Below, one piece after another: positions 36,183 to 45,488 of a DNA stretch of 64,000 nt. The translations under genes were made by a program, and so were the position numbers. Positions within the stretch are counted from its first letter, which is position 1, and every line of letters starts with the position of its first letter. The notes beneath the pieces are model-generated. The model saw only the letters and a program-made list of their open reading frames with translations, was not told the origin of the DNA and ran no database searches. The DNA is taken from NCBI GenBank assembly GCA_023666665.1, contig JAMPBN010000001.1:767284-831283 (forward strand), in the 5' to 3' direction. This DNA is from Prevotella sp. Its GTDB lineage: Bacteria > Bacteroidota > Bacteroidia > Bacteroidales > Muribaculaceae.

Positions 36183-36649
36183 TGAAACTTCTGCTGATTG
36201 CCGTTGGCAAAACAAATACAGACTACGTAAGCCGGGGCATCAACGACTATTTAAGCCGCTTGAGCCACTATATCCCGGTAGCGACCAAAATAATTGCCGA
36301 CGTGAGGAAATCCCCAACCCCGCAGAAACAAAAAGAACTCGAAGGGGAAGCGATACTCGCCACTCTCCTCCCCTCCGACCGCGTAATACTCCTCGACGAG
36401 AACGGCCGCGAATATACCTCGCGGCAATTCGCGGCCTACTGTGAGCGGCTGCAGGCTTCGGGTGCCAAGCGTGTGGTTTTCATAGTCGGAGGCCCCTACG
36501 GCTTCTCGCCCGCAGTTTATGAGCGAGCCGACGGACAGGTAAGCCTCTCGAAAATGACGTTTAATCACGAAATGGTAAGGCTCTTTTTTGCCGAACAGCT
36601 ATATCGCGCCCAAACCATACTCCGAGGCGAACCATATCACCACGATTAG
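36182..36649 (+). CDS. rlmH: 23S rRNA (pseudouridine-1915-N3)-methyltransferase
   Basis: SPOUT methyltransferase acting on helix 69 of 23S rRNA in assembled ribosomes. 155 residues, full length: MKLLLIAVGKTNTDYVSRGI at the start, VILLDENGREYTSRQFA, knot and SAM site VFIVGGPYGFSPAVYERAD (103-108 core), and the C-terminal YHHD. Heptamer arrays touch both its start and its stop codon. Confidence 0.96.
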   Translation: MKLLLIAVGKTNTDYVSRGINDYLSRLSHYIPVATKIIADVRKSPTPQKQKELEGEAILATLLPSDRVILLDENGREYTSRQFAAYCERLQASGAKRVVFIVGGPYGFSPAVYERADGQVSLSKMTFNHEMVRLFFAEQLYRAQTILRGEPYHHD

Positions 36650-36712
36650 TTGGGCATTAGGCATTAGGCATTAGGCAATGGGCAATGGGCAATGGGAGTT
36701 AGGAGTTGGGCT
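36650..36712. repeat. Nine-unit heptamer array between rlmH and the small membrane protein
   Basis: TTGGGCA, TTAGGCA (x3), ATGGGCA (x2), ATGGGAG, TTAGGAG, TTGGGCT with no breaks in period. It begins on the base after the rlmH TAG, and the reverse-strand stop of the converging small gene (36699-36701) lies in unit eight, so its last codons are repeat-encoded. Confidence 0.9.
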
Positions 36713-36911
36713 TGATGCCGTCGAGACAAAACATTGCGGCGGCGATGCCGGCAAAGAAGCCGATGGGACTCATCGTTGCAAGCGACACGGCGGCAACCGT
36801 GCCTCCGGCCACTACGCCAAGGAAGTTTAATACGTAAGCTGCAGTGAGGTTCTTTTCGTTTTGCTGAAGGGTAGTCAAGTTTGTCATATCGGTAATTTTT
36901 TTGGTTTTCAT
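36699..36911 (-). CDS. Small membrane protein, unknown
   Basis: 70 residues from ATG 36911 or 62 from ATG 36887 (MTNLTTLQQNEK). A charged N-terminus is followed by two hydrophobic helices, AAYVLNFLGVVAGGTVAAVS and GFFAGIAAAMFCLDG, rich in small residues, so probably an inner-membrane protein. A -7 box ends 4 nt before 36911; if that promoter is real, 36911 gives a leaderless mRNA and 36887 a leader of about 25 nt. The C-terminal PNS and stop come from the heptamer array. I do not recognise the family. Confidence 0.6.
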   Translation of the reverse strand: MKTKKITDMTNLTTLQQNEKNLTAAYVLNFLGVVAGGTVAAVSLATMSPIGFFAGIAAAMFCLDGIKPNS

Positions 36912-36915
36912 ACCG

Positions 36916-36923
36916 CAAAATTA
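36916..36923 (-). promoter_or_regulatory. -7 box of the small membrane protein
   Basis: TAATTTTG on the reverse strand fits TAnnTTTG; no convincing -33 partner. Confidence 0.45.
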
Positions 36924-36972
36924 CCCGCCGTCTGAGCAAAATTCTTGCCCACCTTCATTAATTTTTGTTAAG

Positions 36973-38169
36973 TTATTGCAGATCTTGGGGGAGGCGGTAG
37001 GCAAAGATGTTGAGCACGAGGAGATTTATGGCAAGTGCAATGAATACCCACGCTGTGGAATGGAGAATATTGCCCATACCAACAAGCGGCGAAACTATTG
37101 CGCCGACCACGTAGCCAACCAAGCCGAGAATGGCCGAAGCCTCGCCGGCGTGTTGACGACCCTCGTTCATTGCAAGGGTATTCGATGCGGTGAAAATCAT
37201 TCCCATACCAAAAAGCATTCCTACCATCAAAGCCTCGAAGAGCCAAAAATTATGTATGTGCCACAGCGCATATGCCTGAGCGCCGACCGCGATGACAACG
37301 ATTAGCGTGGCCACCCGGGCTGCGAGCTTCAGCGTCTTGAAACGGAGCGCAAGCATTGACCCGGCAGCAGCAAAGAGCGAGTTGATACCGACAATGAGTC
37401 CGTAGCCGGTCTGTGAATACCCATAATGTTCCTGAAGGATAAACGGCGTGGCGGAGATGTAAGCAAACAGCATACCCAGCGCAACGCCCTTAAAGCAGCT
37501 GTGAATCATAAACGGTCGGTTTTTCAGCAAAACCTTAAAGCCGCCAAACGACCTCCACAAACTCCCCTGAGTCCTGCGCTGCGTCGGGAGCGACTCTTTC
37601 ATTTTCGGAGCAAGACACAGAACGATTACTGCAAACGCGGTAAGGCAGACAAAGATTCCGCGCCATCCCCACGTGTCGGCAACCACACCGCCCAACACCG
37701 GCGCACTCGCCGGGGCAAAGCCGTTGATAGCACCTACCAGCGCCATAATCTTGGCTAACTGACGACCGCCAAACAGGTCGGCGGGGATAGTGCGCGCAAG
37801 GAAGTAACCGCCGCTGACTCCCAGCCCCTGAAAGAAACGACACCATATAAAGAAATGTATCGTCGGAGAGAAAATGCTGATTACGGCGGCAATGACAAAC
37901 ACCGCTATTGAGGCCACCAACACCGGCTTGCGGCCATATTTGTCGCTCACCGGGCCGAGGATTATCTGCCCCAGACCCAGGCCGCACATTCCGGCGGTCA
38001 GACCCATCTGCACCGTCGGCACCGAGCAGTCGAAGAAGTGGCGCATTGCCGGCAGGGCCGGGGTGAACATATCGTTAACAAACGAGCCCAGCGCGCTCAG
38101 CAACACCAGGTAAAAAACCAAAAAGCCATAACCGCGCAACGAAGCGGAAGTTGAAACAGAGTTTTGCAT
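36973..38169 (-). CDS. MFS drug-resistance transporter, Bcr/CflA type
   Basis: 398 residues, 12 predicted transmembrane helices. The N-terminal half carries SFVNDMFTPALPAMRHFF (the TDMYLPALP-like motif of this family), the motif A loop GPVSDKYGRKPVLV, and RFFQGLGVSGGYFLARTIPA. This matches proton-driven exporters for bicyclomycin, chloramphenicol or similar compounds; the substrate is inferred only at family level. Stands alone, 55 bp after the C10 protease gene end. Confidence 0.9.
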   Translation of the reverse strand: MQNSVSTSASLRGYGFLVFYLVLLSALGSFVNDMFTPALPAMRHFFDCSVPTVQMGLTAGMCGLGLGQIILGPVSDKYGRKPVLVASIAVFVIAAVISIFSPTIHFFIWCRFFQGLGVSGGYFLARTIPADLFGGRQLAKIMALVGAINGFAPASAPVLGGVVADTWGWRGIFVCLTAFAVIVLCLAPKMKESLPTQRRTQGSLWRSFGGFKVLLKNRPFMIHSCFKGVALGMLFAYISATPFILQEHYGYSQTGYGLIVGINSLFAAAGSMLALRFKTLKLAARVATLIVVIAVGAQAYALWHIHNFWLFEALMVGMLFGMGMIFTASNTLAMNEGRQHAGEASAILGLVGYVVGAIVSPLVGMGNILHSTAWVFIALAINLLVLNIFAYRLPQDLQ

Positions 38170-38224
38170 ACTCTATTAACAACTTCCGCTTCAGAAAAGT
38201 TAGAATTGGGGGTTAGGGGGCTGC

Positions 38225-41200
38225 TTACCGCCTCATCAACTTGCCATTGACAATATACAGTCCGCGGCCGGGGTTGGCAACTCGGCGACCCTGAATGTCG
38301 TAGATTTCAGCCGAGCCGTCTTCAATCTCCATTTCGAGGATGCCGTCTTTTTCGGAAACGTTAACCAGGGCACTGGCATACAGCTTGGAACCATCGGCAA
38401 CGGTAGCTGTAATTACTGTCTTGCCGACTGCGACGGCATAAACATCGCCATCCTTGCTGACGATGGCAACGTTCTCTTTTGACGAGGTCCATTCGAGTTC
38501 AACGTTCGATGCGCTCTCGGGAGTGAACACCGGCGTGAACTTACCCCATTCACCCACCGCAAGGGTCAGCGACTTGGGGTCGAGTTTAATGGAGGCTACG
38601 GTCGAGTTGACTTTAACGGAGCACGTAGCCGGATTTTCATTGCCGTCAACGTAGACTGCAATTACGGCTTCGCCGGTGGATTTGGCCGTTACCAGACCAT
38701 TGTTGTCAACTTGGGCAACGTCGGGGTTGTAGCTTGTCCAGGTCAAGCCGAGGTTGGAAGCCGGAGTGAGGGTCGCTTTGAGCCGGGCGGTTTCGCCGAT
38801 TCTCAGGTTCAAATCTTTTTGGTCGAGCGAAACTGTCACCTCATCGATTACGGTAACCTTGACGGTTTTCTTCACTTCGGGTTTGCTGCACTCAACGCTG
38901 AGAGTTGCAGTGCCGGGGGCTATGCCGCGCAGCAGGATGTCGCCGTTTTCGGAATACTCAACCTGCAGGGTTTGAATATCGGCGGTCATTATCGAAACGA
39001 GTTCGGGGTCGTAGTGCTGAGTGTCGGTAATCGGGGTGAATTTAACTGCGTGGCCGGCCATTACGGAGATTTCAGCAGGGACATCAAATGATGAGAGTTC
39101 GCCGTAGAGGTAACCATCGGTATGGAATACGGCGGCAAAATTATCGTAAGCAGCGGTGGAGCAGAAGAACTTGGCGCCGGGGCGGATGCCGTAGAACGGA
39201 ATCAGCGAGCTGACAAAGGGAGGATTGCTACCCAGGAAGGTAACCTTGCGTAACCCGGCGCATCCGCGCAGAGAGTTCAGCTCCATTGATTGCATGGAAG
39301 CGGGCACGGTCAGTTCTTGCAGTGCAAAGCGGTTGGTCAGCGCTTCTTTGGCAATAGCCGTCACGGCATATAAGTCGACTTGAGCCGGAATGGTCAGCAC
39401 TTCGGGCAATGTCTCTGCCGCGCCGACAATGGTTGCCGTCTTGGCAGCGGCATCAACCTGATAATAGAGGCCGTCTTTTTCAAGGCAGGCAGTAAGAGTA
39501 GCCGAATAGCTGAGAGGAGTGCCATATTCGTCGGCGAAGAAAATCACATATGAGCCGGCAGGGATTTCGGGAGTGAACGAGAAGTCATCGCCTTTGACCC
39601 AGTCATAACTGTTGGCCTCGGTGGTCGCGGTGCCGACTTTCTGACGCCAAACCGGGGGATTAACCTGATCCGGGTTGGCAATCACAAGATAGTAATCGAC
39701 TTTTTGGTCCTTTCCGGTATAGCTCGTAAAGACCGTGGTGCCGGAAATGCTTGCTCCGGGGAGCAGAAGCGTGGGTTGCAGGTCTCCGGGTTTTCCACCA
39801 TTGATACCCATAAGGCCTATGTTTACAGTTCCAGCCGGCGTTATGCCTTTGCCGCCGGTGGGGCGGCTGCCGTTCTTGACCTCAAAGCTGAGTTCAGCGC
39901 CGGGGAATATGAGGTCGGTGTAGCTGTCGCGATACACCTTGGCGGTGTATTTGCCTGCGGCTTTAATATCCAATCTGACATTAAATTCCTGAGCCTGACC
40001 TTTTGACACGTATGGATACGAAACCATGCTGCTCACCTGCGAGCCCTTGGCATCAAACACACGCAGCGAGATTTTTTCGTTCCAGTCATAGGAATTCAGA
40101 TTCGCAATGGTGAAGTTGATGTAATTGTCGGCCTCGTTGGTGTACATATCGTTGACGTTCATATTGCTGACGCTCACATCGTTGTTTTTGAAGTTGGCAA
40201 GAGCGTATGTACGCGTGCCGTTGGGGGCAACGGTGAGTTCCCAGTGGTCAACGTTGGGTTTGATGGCATTGCCTGAATAGTACACGGGCCAATAGCCCTC
40301 ATATCCTTTCACGGCACAACCCACGTAAGCATCATATTTACCGGCAGGAACGGTGGTGCTCGAGAAGTTTGCACTAAAATTCCACATCACGTTACGCACT
40401 CCGAGAGTCTTGTATTCGGTGGGAGCCATAAAAATCTCGGCCGAGGGATTGTCTACGGGCTTTAGGATGAGGCCAAGACCTACTTCCGCACTCGTGCCCT
40501 TGCCTTCGGGGGTATTGAAGATCGTCCACATCATGCTGAAAGCATCTACGCTACCCTGGTTTTCAGGCAGGGAGAGTTCATTGCCATAAACAACGGCACA
40601 CGGCTTGTTGGGAGTATCAAGAGTGGGTTTTACCGCATCGGGGGTAATAAAGAGACAGATTGACTGACCGCAAGAATAGCTGTCTTCATTGAATCCGCCG
40701 GCCACGCCGGAAGCATACGGCAGTAAGGCGGAGAGGGCGAAATAGCCGTTATACAGTCCTCCCCAGCCCCAGTTGAAGTGAAAGAGGCCGTCGGAGGCGT
40801 AACCGTCGCACACGAATGCGTGCCCACCCTTGCCGGAACCGGAGTAGTAGATGGGTCGTCCGGCAGCAAGTTCATTATACACAATGGTTTCCCACTGCTG
40901 GGTAGTGTAACATTCGCGGCTGAGCAACGTGGAGCTCTCGTCATAGCCAAAATATTTCTTAATGTGAGAGGCATTGAGTGTTGCGCCCGAGGCACTTGCG
41001 GCGTAGCCCATATTAACGGCCATCCCGCAGGCAAGCATCAGCTCGGCAATTTCATCAATTTCAGCTTGCGGCGACCCATCTTTAATCACATCGGGCATCT
41101 TTGAAAAGTCGGGAACCCATTTTGTGAAATCATAAGAGAGTTTGGGTTCTACAACACCTTTGCACTCATAGCTGTTTGAGCCGGCTCCTTTGTAATATCC

Positions 41201-41734
41201 GATAGCCTTGATTACCTGAGCCATAGCGGTTGCCACGCAACCCGTAAGGGCGTGGTCTTTGGCATTGACCAAAGGTGTTTTGGCATTATACGGCCATAAT
41301 TGATTCCACTCGGTAGTGCAGATTGGTTCAATTGCCGTCCACTGTTCGTAGAGCTGATGCAGTGTCGGGTCTGCTGCATCGTCTTCGGCCTTGGCGGCGG
41401 CAAGCTCTGCCTTGTAGAAGTCGAGCCACTCGCGCACGCTTTCATTTTCCGGGTCGAAAGTGCCGTTATCGGCAACGGCTAAGAGCGGACGCATACGGGT
41501 ATCGCCCGATGCAATTATGAAGCCGCCGGCATTGGCACGGTCAAAAACATAGAGTTCCGAAGCATCGGTGCTATAAACGAGTTTCATTTCCGAGGGGTTG
41601 ATGGCGCGGGCGCGTCGCGGACCGTCGGTTTTCAATGCGCGAGCAAGTGCTTGCTCGGCGGTAAGTTGTTCAGCAGCAGCGGGAATAATACTTCCCAGCG
41701 CGGCAACTGCAAGTAAAAGAATATGTTTTTTCAT
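38225..41734 (-). CDS. Secreted C10-family cysteine protease (streptopain-like), multidomain
   Basis: 1169 residues. Signal peptide MKKHILLLAVAALGSIIPAA; propeptide-like region about 25-135 with FIIASGDTRMRPLLAVADNG; catalytic domain with nucleophile Cys166 in LTGCVATAMAQVIKAIGYY, His305 in GKGGHAFVCDGY and FHFNWGWGGLYNGYF, the streptopain/interpain signature. Beyond it are Ig-like spacers, a leucine-rich BspA-type segment (IPAQVDLYAVTAIAKEALTN), two bacterial Ig-like (Big2) domains (SLDQKDLNLRIGETARLKAT; IKLDPKSLTLAVGEWGKFTP) and a type IX-like tail YDIQGRRVANPGRGLYIVNG. Likely a surface or exported protease acting on host or competitor proteins; target inferred. Confidence 0.92.
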   Translation of the reverse strand: MKKHILLLAVAALGSIIPAAAEQLTAEQALARALKTDGPRRARAINPSEMKLVYSTDASELYVFDRANAGGFIIASGDTRMRPLLAVADNGTFDPENESVREWLDFYKAELAAAKAEDDAADPTLHQLYEQWTAIEPICTTEWNQLWPYNAKTPLVNAKDHALTGCVATAMAQVIKAIGYYKGAGSNSYECKGVVEPKLSYDFTKWVPDFSKMPDVIKDGSPQAEIDEIAELMLACGMAVNMGYAASASGATLNASHIKKYFGYDESSTLLSRECYTTQQWETIVYNELAAGRPIYYSGSGKGGHAFVCDGYASDGLFHFNWGWGGLYNGYFALSALLPYASGVAGGFNEDSYSCGQSICLFITPDAVKPTLDTPNKPCAVVYGNELSLPENQGSVDAFSMMWTIFNTPEGKGTSAEVGLGLILKPVDNPSAEIFMAPTEYKTLGVRNVMWNFSANFSSTTVPAGKYDAYVGCAVKGYEGYWPVYYSGNAIKPNVDHWELTVAPNGTRTYALANFKNNDVSVSNMNVNDMYTNEADNYINFTIANLNSYDWNEKISLRVFDAKGSQVSSMVSYPYVSKGQAQEFNVRLDIKAAGKYTAKVYRDSYTDLIFPGAELSFEVKNGSRPTGGKGITPAGTVNIGLMGINGGKPGDLQPTLLLPGASISGTTVFTSYTGKDQKVDYYLVIANPDQVNPPVWRQKVGTATTEANSYDWVKGDDFSFTPEIPAGSYVIFFADEYGTPLSYSATLTACLEKDGLYYQVDAAAKTATIVGAAETLPEVLTIPAQVDLYAVTAIAKEALTNRFALQELTVPASMQSMELNSLRGCAGLRKVTFLGSNPPFVSSLIPFYGIRPGAKFFCSTAAYDNFAAVFHTDGYLYGELSSFDVPAEISVMAGHAVKFTPITDTQHYDPELVSIMTADIQTLQVEYSENGDILLRGIAPGTATLSVECSKPEVKKTVKVTVIDEVTVSLDQKDLNLRIGETARLKATLTPASNLGLTWTSYNPDVAQVDNNGLVTAKSTGEAVIAVYVDGNENPATCSVKVNSTVASIKLDPKSLTLAVGEWGKFTPVFTPESASNVELEWTSSKENVAIVSKDGDVYAVAVGKTVITATVADGSKLYASALVNVSEKDGILEMEIEDGSAEIYDIQGRRVANPGRGLYIVNGKLMRR

Positions 41735-41756
41735 GGAATGAATGGTTTAGTGACCG

Positions 41757-41788
41757 CAAATATAATCTTTTTCCCCGATATGTCAAAA
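41757..41788 (-). promoter_or_regulatory. Promoter of the C10 protease
   Basis: -33 TTTTG (41784-41788), 19-bp spacer, -7 TATATTTG (41757-41764), 22 nt before ATG. One of the best matches to consensus in the window. Confidence 0.75.
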
Positions 41789-41871
41789 TTTTGGGTGTTG
41801 GTCTATGGAGGTGGTAGCTTCCCGGCCGTCACAACTTTGAGGGTCGGTCAGATGTCGGTAGCTTATATATG

Positions 41872-41916
41872 ACATCGGAGTCGGTTGCATTTTGCTGCAA
41901 CTGACTCCGCTGATGT
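41872..41916. other. Long hairpin downstream of rplT
   Basis: 13-bp stem (41877-41889 with 41896-41908, one G-U) plus an outer ACATC/GATGT after a small bulge. TTTT follows on the + strand; on the reverse strand, where rplT ends, there is no T-run. It could mark the end of the rplT transcript or a processing site. The rest of 41789-41939 shows only a repeated GGTAGCTT. Confidence 0.5.
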
Positions 41917-41939
41917 TTTGTCGAGTTATTGGCTGGGGT

Positions 41940-42287
41940 TTAAGCTTTCACCTTGTCAACAACGGCCTTGAAGGCTGCGGGGTTGTTGAGGGCGAGGTCG
42001 GCGAGGACCTTACGGTTGATTTCGATGCCGGCCTTGTGGATAAGACCCATGAGCTGGGAGTAGCTGAGACCTTCGGCACGAGCGGCAGCGTTGATACGCT
42101 GAATCCATAGTGCGCGGAAGTTGTGTTTTTTATCCTTACGGTCGCGATATGCGTATGTAAGACCTTTTTCCCAGGTATTTTTGGCTACGGTCCAGACGTT
42201 TTTACGTGCGCCATAGTAGCCGCGGGTGAGTTTCAGAATTTTTTTGCGACGTTCGCGTGAAGCGACGTGGTTCACTGATCTTGGCAT
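41940..42287 (-). CDS. rplT: 50S ribosomal protein L20
   Basis: 115 residues, basic, [20 protein letters not shown] at the start and the globular [20 protein letters not shown] later. Binds 23S rRNA early in 50S assembly and in other bacteria represses its own operon. Last gene of thrS-infC-rpmI-rplT. Confidence 0.97.
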   Translation of the reverse strand: MPRSVNHVASRERRKKILKLTRGYYGARKNVWTVAKNTWEKGLTYAYRDRKDKKHNFRALWIQRINAAARAEGLSYSQLMGLIHKAGIEINRKVLADLALNNPAAFKAVVDKVKA

Positions 42288-42317
42288 AGTTTATGCTTTG
42301 TTGGTGTTGTGGATGTC

Positions 42318-42358
42318 AGCGGCCTTGCATCAAGGCGCTTACCGGCTGTGCATCCGGT
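42318..42358 (-). other. Two hairpins in the rpmI-rplT spacer
   Basis: GCCTTG/CAAGGC with a 3-nt loop (42322-42336, extended by AGC/GCT) and ACCGG/CCGGT (42341-42358). The 112-nt spacer is longer than most in this operon and could hold an L20 binding site or a processing signal; that role is inferred from other phyla. Confidence 0.4.
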
Positions 42359-42399
42359 TAAAAAAAATGTGTTGATTAACTCTAAATATTATCAGGCGA

Positions 42400-42597
42400 T
42401 TACTTAAGACCGAGAAGTTTTTTAACGCTCTTTTCGTCTACACCGGCTACGAGACCGCTGTGGGTGAGGTTACGCTTTTGTTTGGTGGTCTTTTTGGTGA
42501 GAATGTGGCTCTTGAAAGCGTGCTTTCTCTTGATTTTTCCTGAGCCGGTAAGGGCGAACCTCTTTTTGGTACCGGCGTTAGTCTTAATCTTAGGCAT
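42400..42597 (-). CDS. rpmI: 50S ribosomal protein L35
   Basis: 65 residues, [20 protein letters not shown] start and [14 protein letters not shown] core are diagnostic for bL35. Full length; between infC and rplT in the classical order. Confidence 0.97.
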   Translation of the reverse strand: MPKIKTNAGTKKRFALTGSGKIKRKHAFKSHILTKKTTKQKRNLTHSGLVAGVDEKSVKKLLGLK

Positions 42598-42631
42598 TTT
42601 GTTTTGATTATTAATGAATTAAAAAAATGTA

Positions 42632-42664
42632 AATGTCGGAATGTGTAATGTCGGAATGTGTTGT
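42632..42664. repeat. 8+7-nt repeat in the infC-rpmI spacer
   Basis: AATGTCGG, AATGTGT, AATGTCGG, AATGTGT. The same words recur at 53372-53412. Confidence 0.65.
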
Positions 42665-42672
42665 CTGCTACC

Positions 42673-43269
42673 TTATTTCTTTTTGGGGGAGAGCATTATA
42701 ATCATGCGTTTGCCTTCGAGCAGGGGCATTTGCTCAACCTTGCCGTAGTCTTCGAGGTCGTTGGCAAATCGGAGCAGAAGAACTTCGCCCTGTTCTTTGA
42801 AGAGGATTGAACGACCTTTGAAGAACACGTAGGCCTTGACCTTGGCGCCTTCTTGCAAGAATCCGATGGCGTGTTTGAGCTTGAAGTTGTAGTCGTGGTC
42901 GTCGGTTTGCGGTCCGAAACGAATCTCCTTAACCACTACCTTAACAGCCTTGGCTTTCTGTTCCTTTTGGTGCTTTTTCTGCTGATAGAGGAACTTTTGG
43001 TAGTCAAGAATCTTGCATACCGGAGGCTCGGCGTTGGGGGAGATTTCCACCAGGTCGAGTTCAAGCTCATCGGCGAGCTTGAGAGCTTGCTGAATGGGGT
43101 AAATTGCTTGCTCCACATTATCGCCGACGAGTCGTACCTCAGTAGCGCGAATGCGGTCGTTGATAGCGTGTTGTTCCTTGCTCTGCGGGCCGTTGGGGCG
43201 GCGGGGAGCATTGTTGGCGGCGGGACGTGGGGCCGCAGGTTTGGGTCTGTAGACCGGTTTTTTTGCCAT
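42673..43269 (-). CDS. infC: Translation initiation factor IF-3
   Basis: 198 residues. A basic, Pro/Ala-rich N-terminal extension ([20 protein letters not shown] to about residue 30) precedes the IF-3 N-domain ([18 protein letters not shown]) and C-domain ([33 protein letters not shown]). It ends [10 protein letters not shown]. It begins with ATG rather than the rare AUU that autoregulates infC in E. coli, so that control is not expected. Confidence 0.96.
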   Translation of the reverse strand: MAKKPVYRPKPAAPRPAANNAPRRPNGPQSKEQHAINDRIRATEVRLVGDNVEQAIYPIQQALKLADELELDLVEISPNAEPPVCKILDYQKFLYQQKKHQKEQKAKAVKVVVKEIRFGPQTDDHDYNFKLKHAIGFLQEGAKVKAYVFFKGRSILFKEQGEVLLLRFANDLEDYGKVEQMPLLEGKRMIIMLSPKKK

Positions 43270-43280
43270 TCAGTCTTTAT

Positions 43281-43469
43281 GCGGGCAAGCCCGCAGGTTA
43301 AGGGTTAATGGGGCTTCGCCCCGGGTTAAGGGTTAAGGCGGCTTCGCCGCAGGTTAAGGTTTAGCGGGGCTTGCGCCCCGGTTTAGTGCGGGCAGTGCCC
43401 GCGGTTTAGAGGGTTTAGAAGTTTAAGCGGCTTAAGGTAATATCTTCACCTTTCACCATTCACTCATCA
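43281..43469. repeat. Hairpin and heptamer composite array, thrS-infC spacer
   Basis: At the thrS end four heptamers ATCTTCA, CCTTTCA, CCATTCA, CTCATCA (43442-43469) hold the thrS stop in the last three bases. Then come GGTTTAG/GGTTAAG words punctuated by five short perfect GC-rich hairpins: 43281-43294 (GCGGGCAAGCCCGC), 43310-43322 (GGGGCTTCGCCCC), 43338-43350 (GCGGCTTCGCCGC), 43365-43380 (CGGGGCTTGCGCCCCG), 43388-43402 (GCGGGCAGTGCCCGC). The whole 197-nt spacer is this structure; no open frame or promoter box is seen in it. Confidence 0.9.
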
Positions 43470-45407
43470 CCCCAACTTCGTTGCTTGGTTGATTTCTTCA
43501 GTCAAGTCGGCTGCAAAGTTAGCAATTTTTATGGAACCTTTATCACCTTCGCCCTGTTTTCTTACAGAAACTTCGCCATTTTCCTGTTCTTTTTCACCTA
43601 CAATCAGCATATAGGGTATGCGTTTGAGCTCATTGTCGCGGATTTTGCGGCCAATTTTCTCGTTGCGGTCGTCAACGCTTGCGCGGATGTCTGACTCCTC
43701 GAGCTGACGTTTAACCTCGTAAGCGTAGTCGTTGAACTTCTCGGAGATGGGGAGGATAATAACCTGTTCGGGAGCAAGCCAAAGGGGGAAGCGTCCGGCG
43801 GTGTGTTCGAGCAGCACGGCAACGAAGCGTTCCATCGAACCGAAAGGTGCGCGGTGAATCATCACGGGGCGGTGTTTGGCGTTGTCAGAGCCGGTATACT
43901 CCAGCTGGAAGCGTTCGGGCAGGTTGTAGTCAACCTGAATGGTACCCAACTGCCAACGGCGGCCAAGGGCATCTTTGACCATAAAGTCGAGCTTGGGACC
44001 GTAGAACGCGGCTTCGCCGGTTTCCTGACGTGCCTGGATACCTTTTTCGGCGCAAGCCTCAATGATAGCCTGCTCGGCCTTGTGCCAGTTTTCGTCTGAG
44101 CCGATGTATTTGTCCTTGTTATTGGGGTCGCGCAGGGAGATTTGTGCCTCATAGTTATCGAACTTCAACGCCTTAAATATATAGAGGATGATGTCCATAA
44201 CCTTGAGGAACTCGTCTTTAATCTGGTCGGGAGCGCAATAGATGTGGGCATCGTCTTGCGTAAAGCCGCGTACGCGGGTCAGACCGTGGAGTTCGCCCGA
44301 CTGTTCGTAGCGATATACCGTACCGAACTCGGCCAAGCGCAGGGGCAGGTCGCGGTAGCTGCGGGGCAGAGCGCGGAAAATCTCGCAGTGGTGGGGGCAG
44401 TTCATCGGCTTGAGCAGATACTCTTCGCCCTCTTCGGGGGTATGTATGGGCTGAAAGGAGTCCTTGCCATACTTGGCATAGTGGCCGGAAGTTACGTAGA
44501 GCTGCTTGTTGCCGATATGGGGCGTGATTACTTGCTGGTAACCATAGCGTTTTTGGATTTTGCGGAGGAACTGCTCGAGGCGGTCGCGCAGAGCGGCACC
44601 CTTGGGGAGCCACAGGGGCAGACCCTGACCGACGTTGGCCGAGAATGCGAAGAGTTCCATTTCCTTGCCGAGCTTGCGGTGGTCGCGCTTCTTGGCCTCT
44701 TCGATGAGGGCAAGATACTCGTCGAGCATCTTCTGCTTGGGGAAAGTAATGCCGTAAACTCGCACGAGCTGCTGGCGTTTTTCATCGCCGCGCCAGTATG
44801 CACCGGCAAGGCTCATTATCTTAACGGCCTTGATTGCGCCGGTGTTGGGCAAGTGAGGCCCGCGGCACAGGTCGGTAAATGCGCCCTGAGTATACGTGGT
44901 GATATGTCCGTCTTCGAGTTCGGAAATCAGCTCGCACTTGTAGACCTCGCCACGGTCGCCGAATGCTTTCAGGGCATCCGCCTTGGAGATGTCGCTGCGC
45001 ACTATGCCTTCTTTCTTGCGCGCGAGCTCAAGCATCTTCTTCTCGATTGCGGGGAAGTCGGCGGAGGTTATGTCGTGACCGTTGGTGTCTATGTCGTAGT
45101 AGAAGCCGTTTTCAATAGCCGGGCCGATACCGAACTTCACTCCGGGATAGAGTTCTTGAAGAGCTTCGGCGAGGAGGTGGGCGGAACTGTGCCAAAAAGC
45201 GTGTTTGCCTTCGGGGTCGTCCCACTTGAAGAGTTTCAGCGATGCGTCGTCGGTGATGGGACGCGAAAGATCCCATTCGGCATCATTGACGGAGGCGGCA
45301 AGAACGTCTTGCGCCAGTCGGGGGCTGATGGATTCAGCTATTTGCAGAGGGGTAACGCCGTTTTCAAATTGCTTGACGCTCCCATCGGGGAATGTAATAT
45401 TTATCAT
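43467..45407 (-). CDS. thrS: Threonine-tRNA ligase
   Basis: Charges tRNA-Thr. 646 residues: N-terminal TGS domain ([20 protein letters not shown]), editing domain with [20 protein letters not shown] and the CRGPH motif, class II catalytic core with Zn ligands including the Cys of [10 protein letters not shown], motif 2 [17 protein letters not shown], and C-terminal anticodon domain ending NQATKLG. Full length. First gene of the operon with infC, rpmI and rplT; no T-box leader (only about 30 nt to the -7 box). Confidence 0.97.
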   Translation of the reverse strand: MINITFPDGSVKQFENGVTPLQIAESISPRLAQDVLAASVNDAEWDLSRPITDDASLKLFKWDDPEGKHAFWHSSAHLLAEALQELYPGVKFGIGPAIENGFYYDIDTNGHDITSADFPAIEKKMLELARKKEGIVRSDISKADALKAFGDRGEVYKCELISELEDGHITTYTQGAFTDLCRGPHLPNTGAIKAVKIMSLAGAYWRGDEKRQQLVRVYGITFPKQKMLDEYLALIEEAKKRDHRKLGKEMELFAFSANVGQGLPLWLPKGAALRDRLEQFLRKIQKRYGYQQVITPHIGNKQLYVTSGHYAKYGKDSFQPIHTPEEGEEYLLKPMNCPHHCEIFRALPRSYRDLPLRLAEFGTVYRYEQSGELHGLTRVRGFTQDDAHIYCAPDQIKDEFLKVMDIILYIFKALKFDNYEAQISLRDPNNKDKYIGSDENWHKAEQAIIEACAEKGIQARQETGEAAFYGPKLDFMVKDALGRRWQLGTIQVDYNLPERFQLEYTGSDNAKHRPVMIHRAPFGSMERFVAVLLEHTAGRFPLWLAPEQVIILPISEKFNDYAYEVKRQLEESDIRASVDDRNEKIGRKIRDNELKRIPYMLIVGEKEQENGEVSVRKQGEGDKGSIKIANFAADLTEEINQATKLG

Positions 45408-45437
45408 TATGTGATAGTTGTGCTACAAAAATCGGCG

Positions 45438-45445
45438 CAAAGTTA
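45438..45445 (-). promoter_or_regulatory. -7 box of thrS
   Basis: TAACTTTG, 31 nt before ATG. A TTG lies 22 bp upstream, slightly beyond the usual spacing. Confidence 0.5.
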
Positions 45446-45488
45446 CGCATTTTTTTTCATATAACCGCAATTTTTTTGTTTGGAAAAG

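Noticed and set aside
43281..43469. Hairpin/heptamer spacers as possible CRISPR arrays
   Set aside because: Units are 7-8 nt and degenerate, with no unique 30-nt spacers and no cas genes.
44142..45464. A 440-codon open frame antisense to thrS
   Set aside because: Lies opposite a clearly real thrS; no promoter, signal or family feature.
45408..45480. T-box riboswitch before thrS
   Set aside because: Only about 30 nt separate the -7 box from ATG; no room for a T-box, and none recognised.
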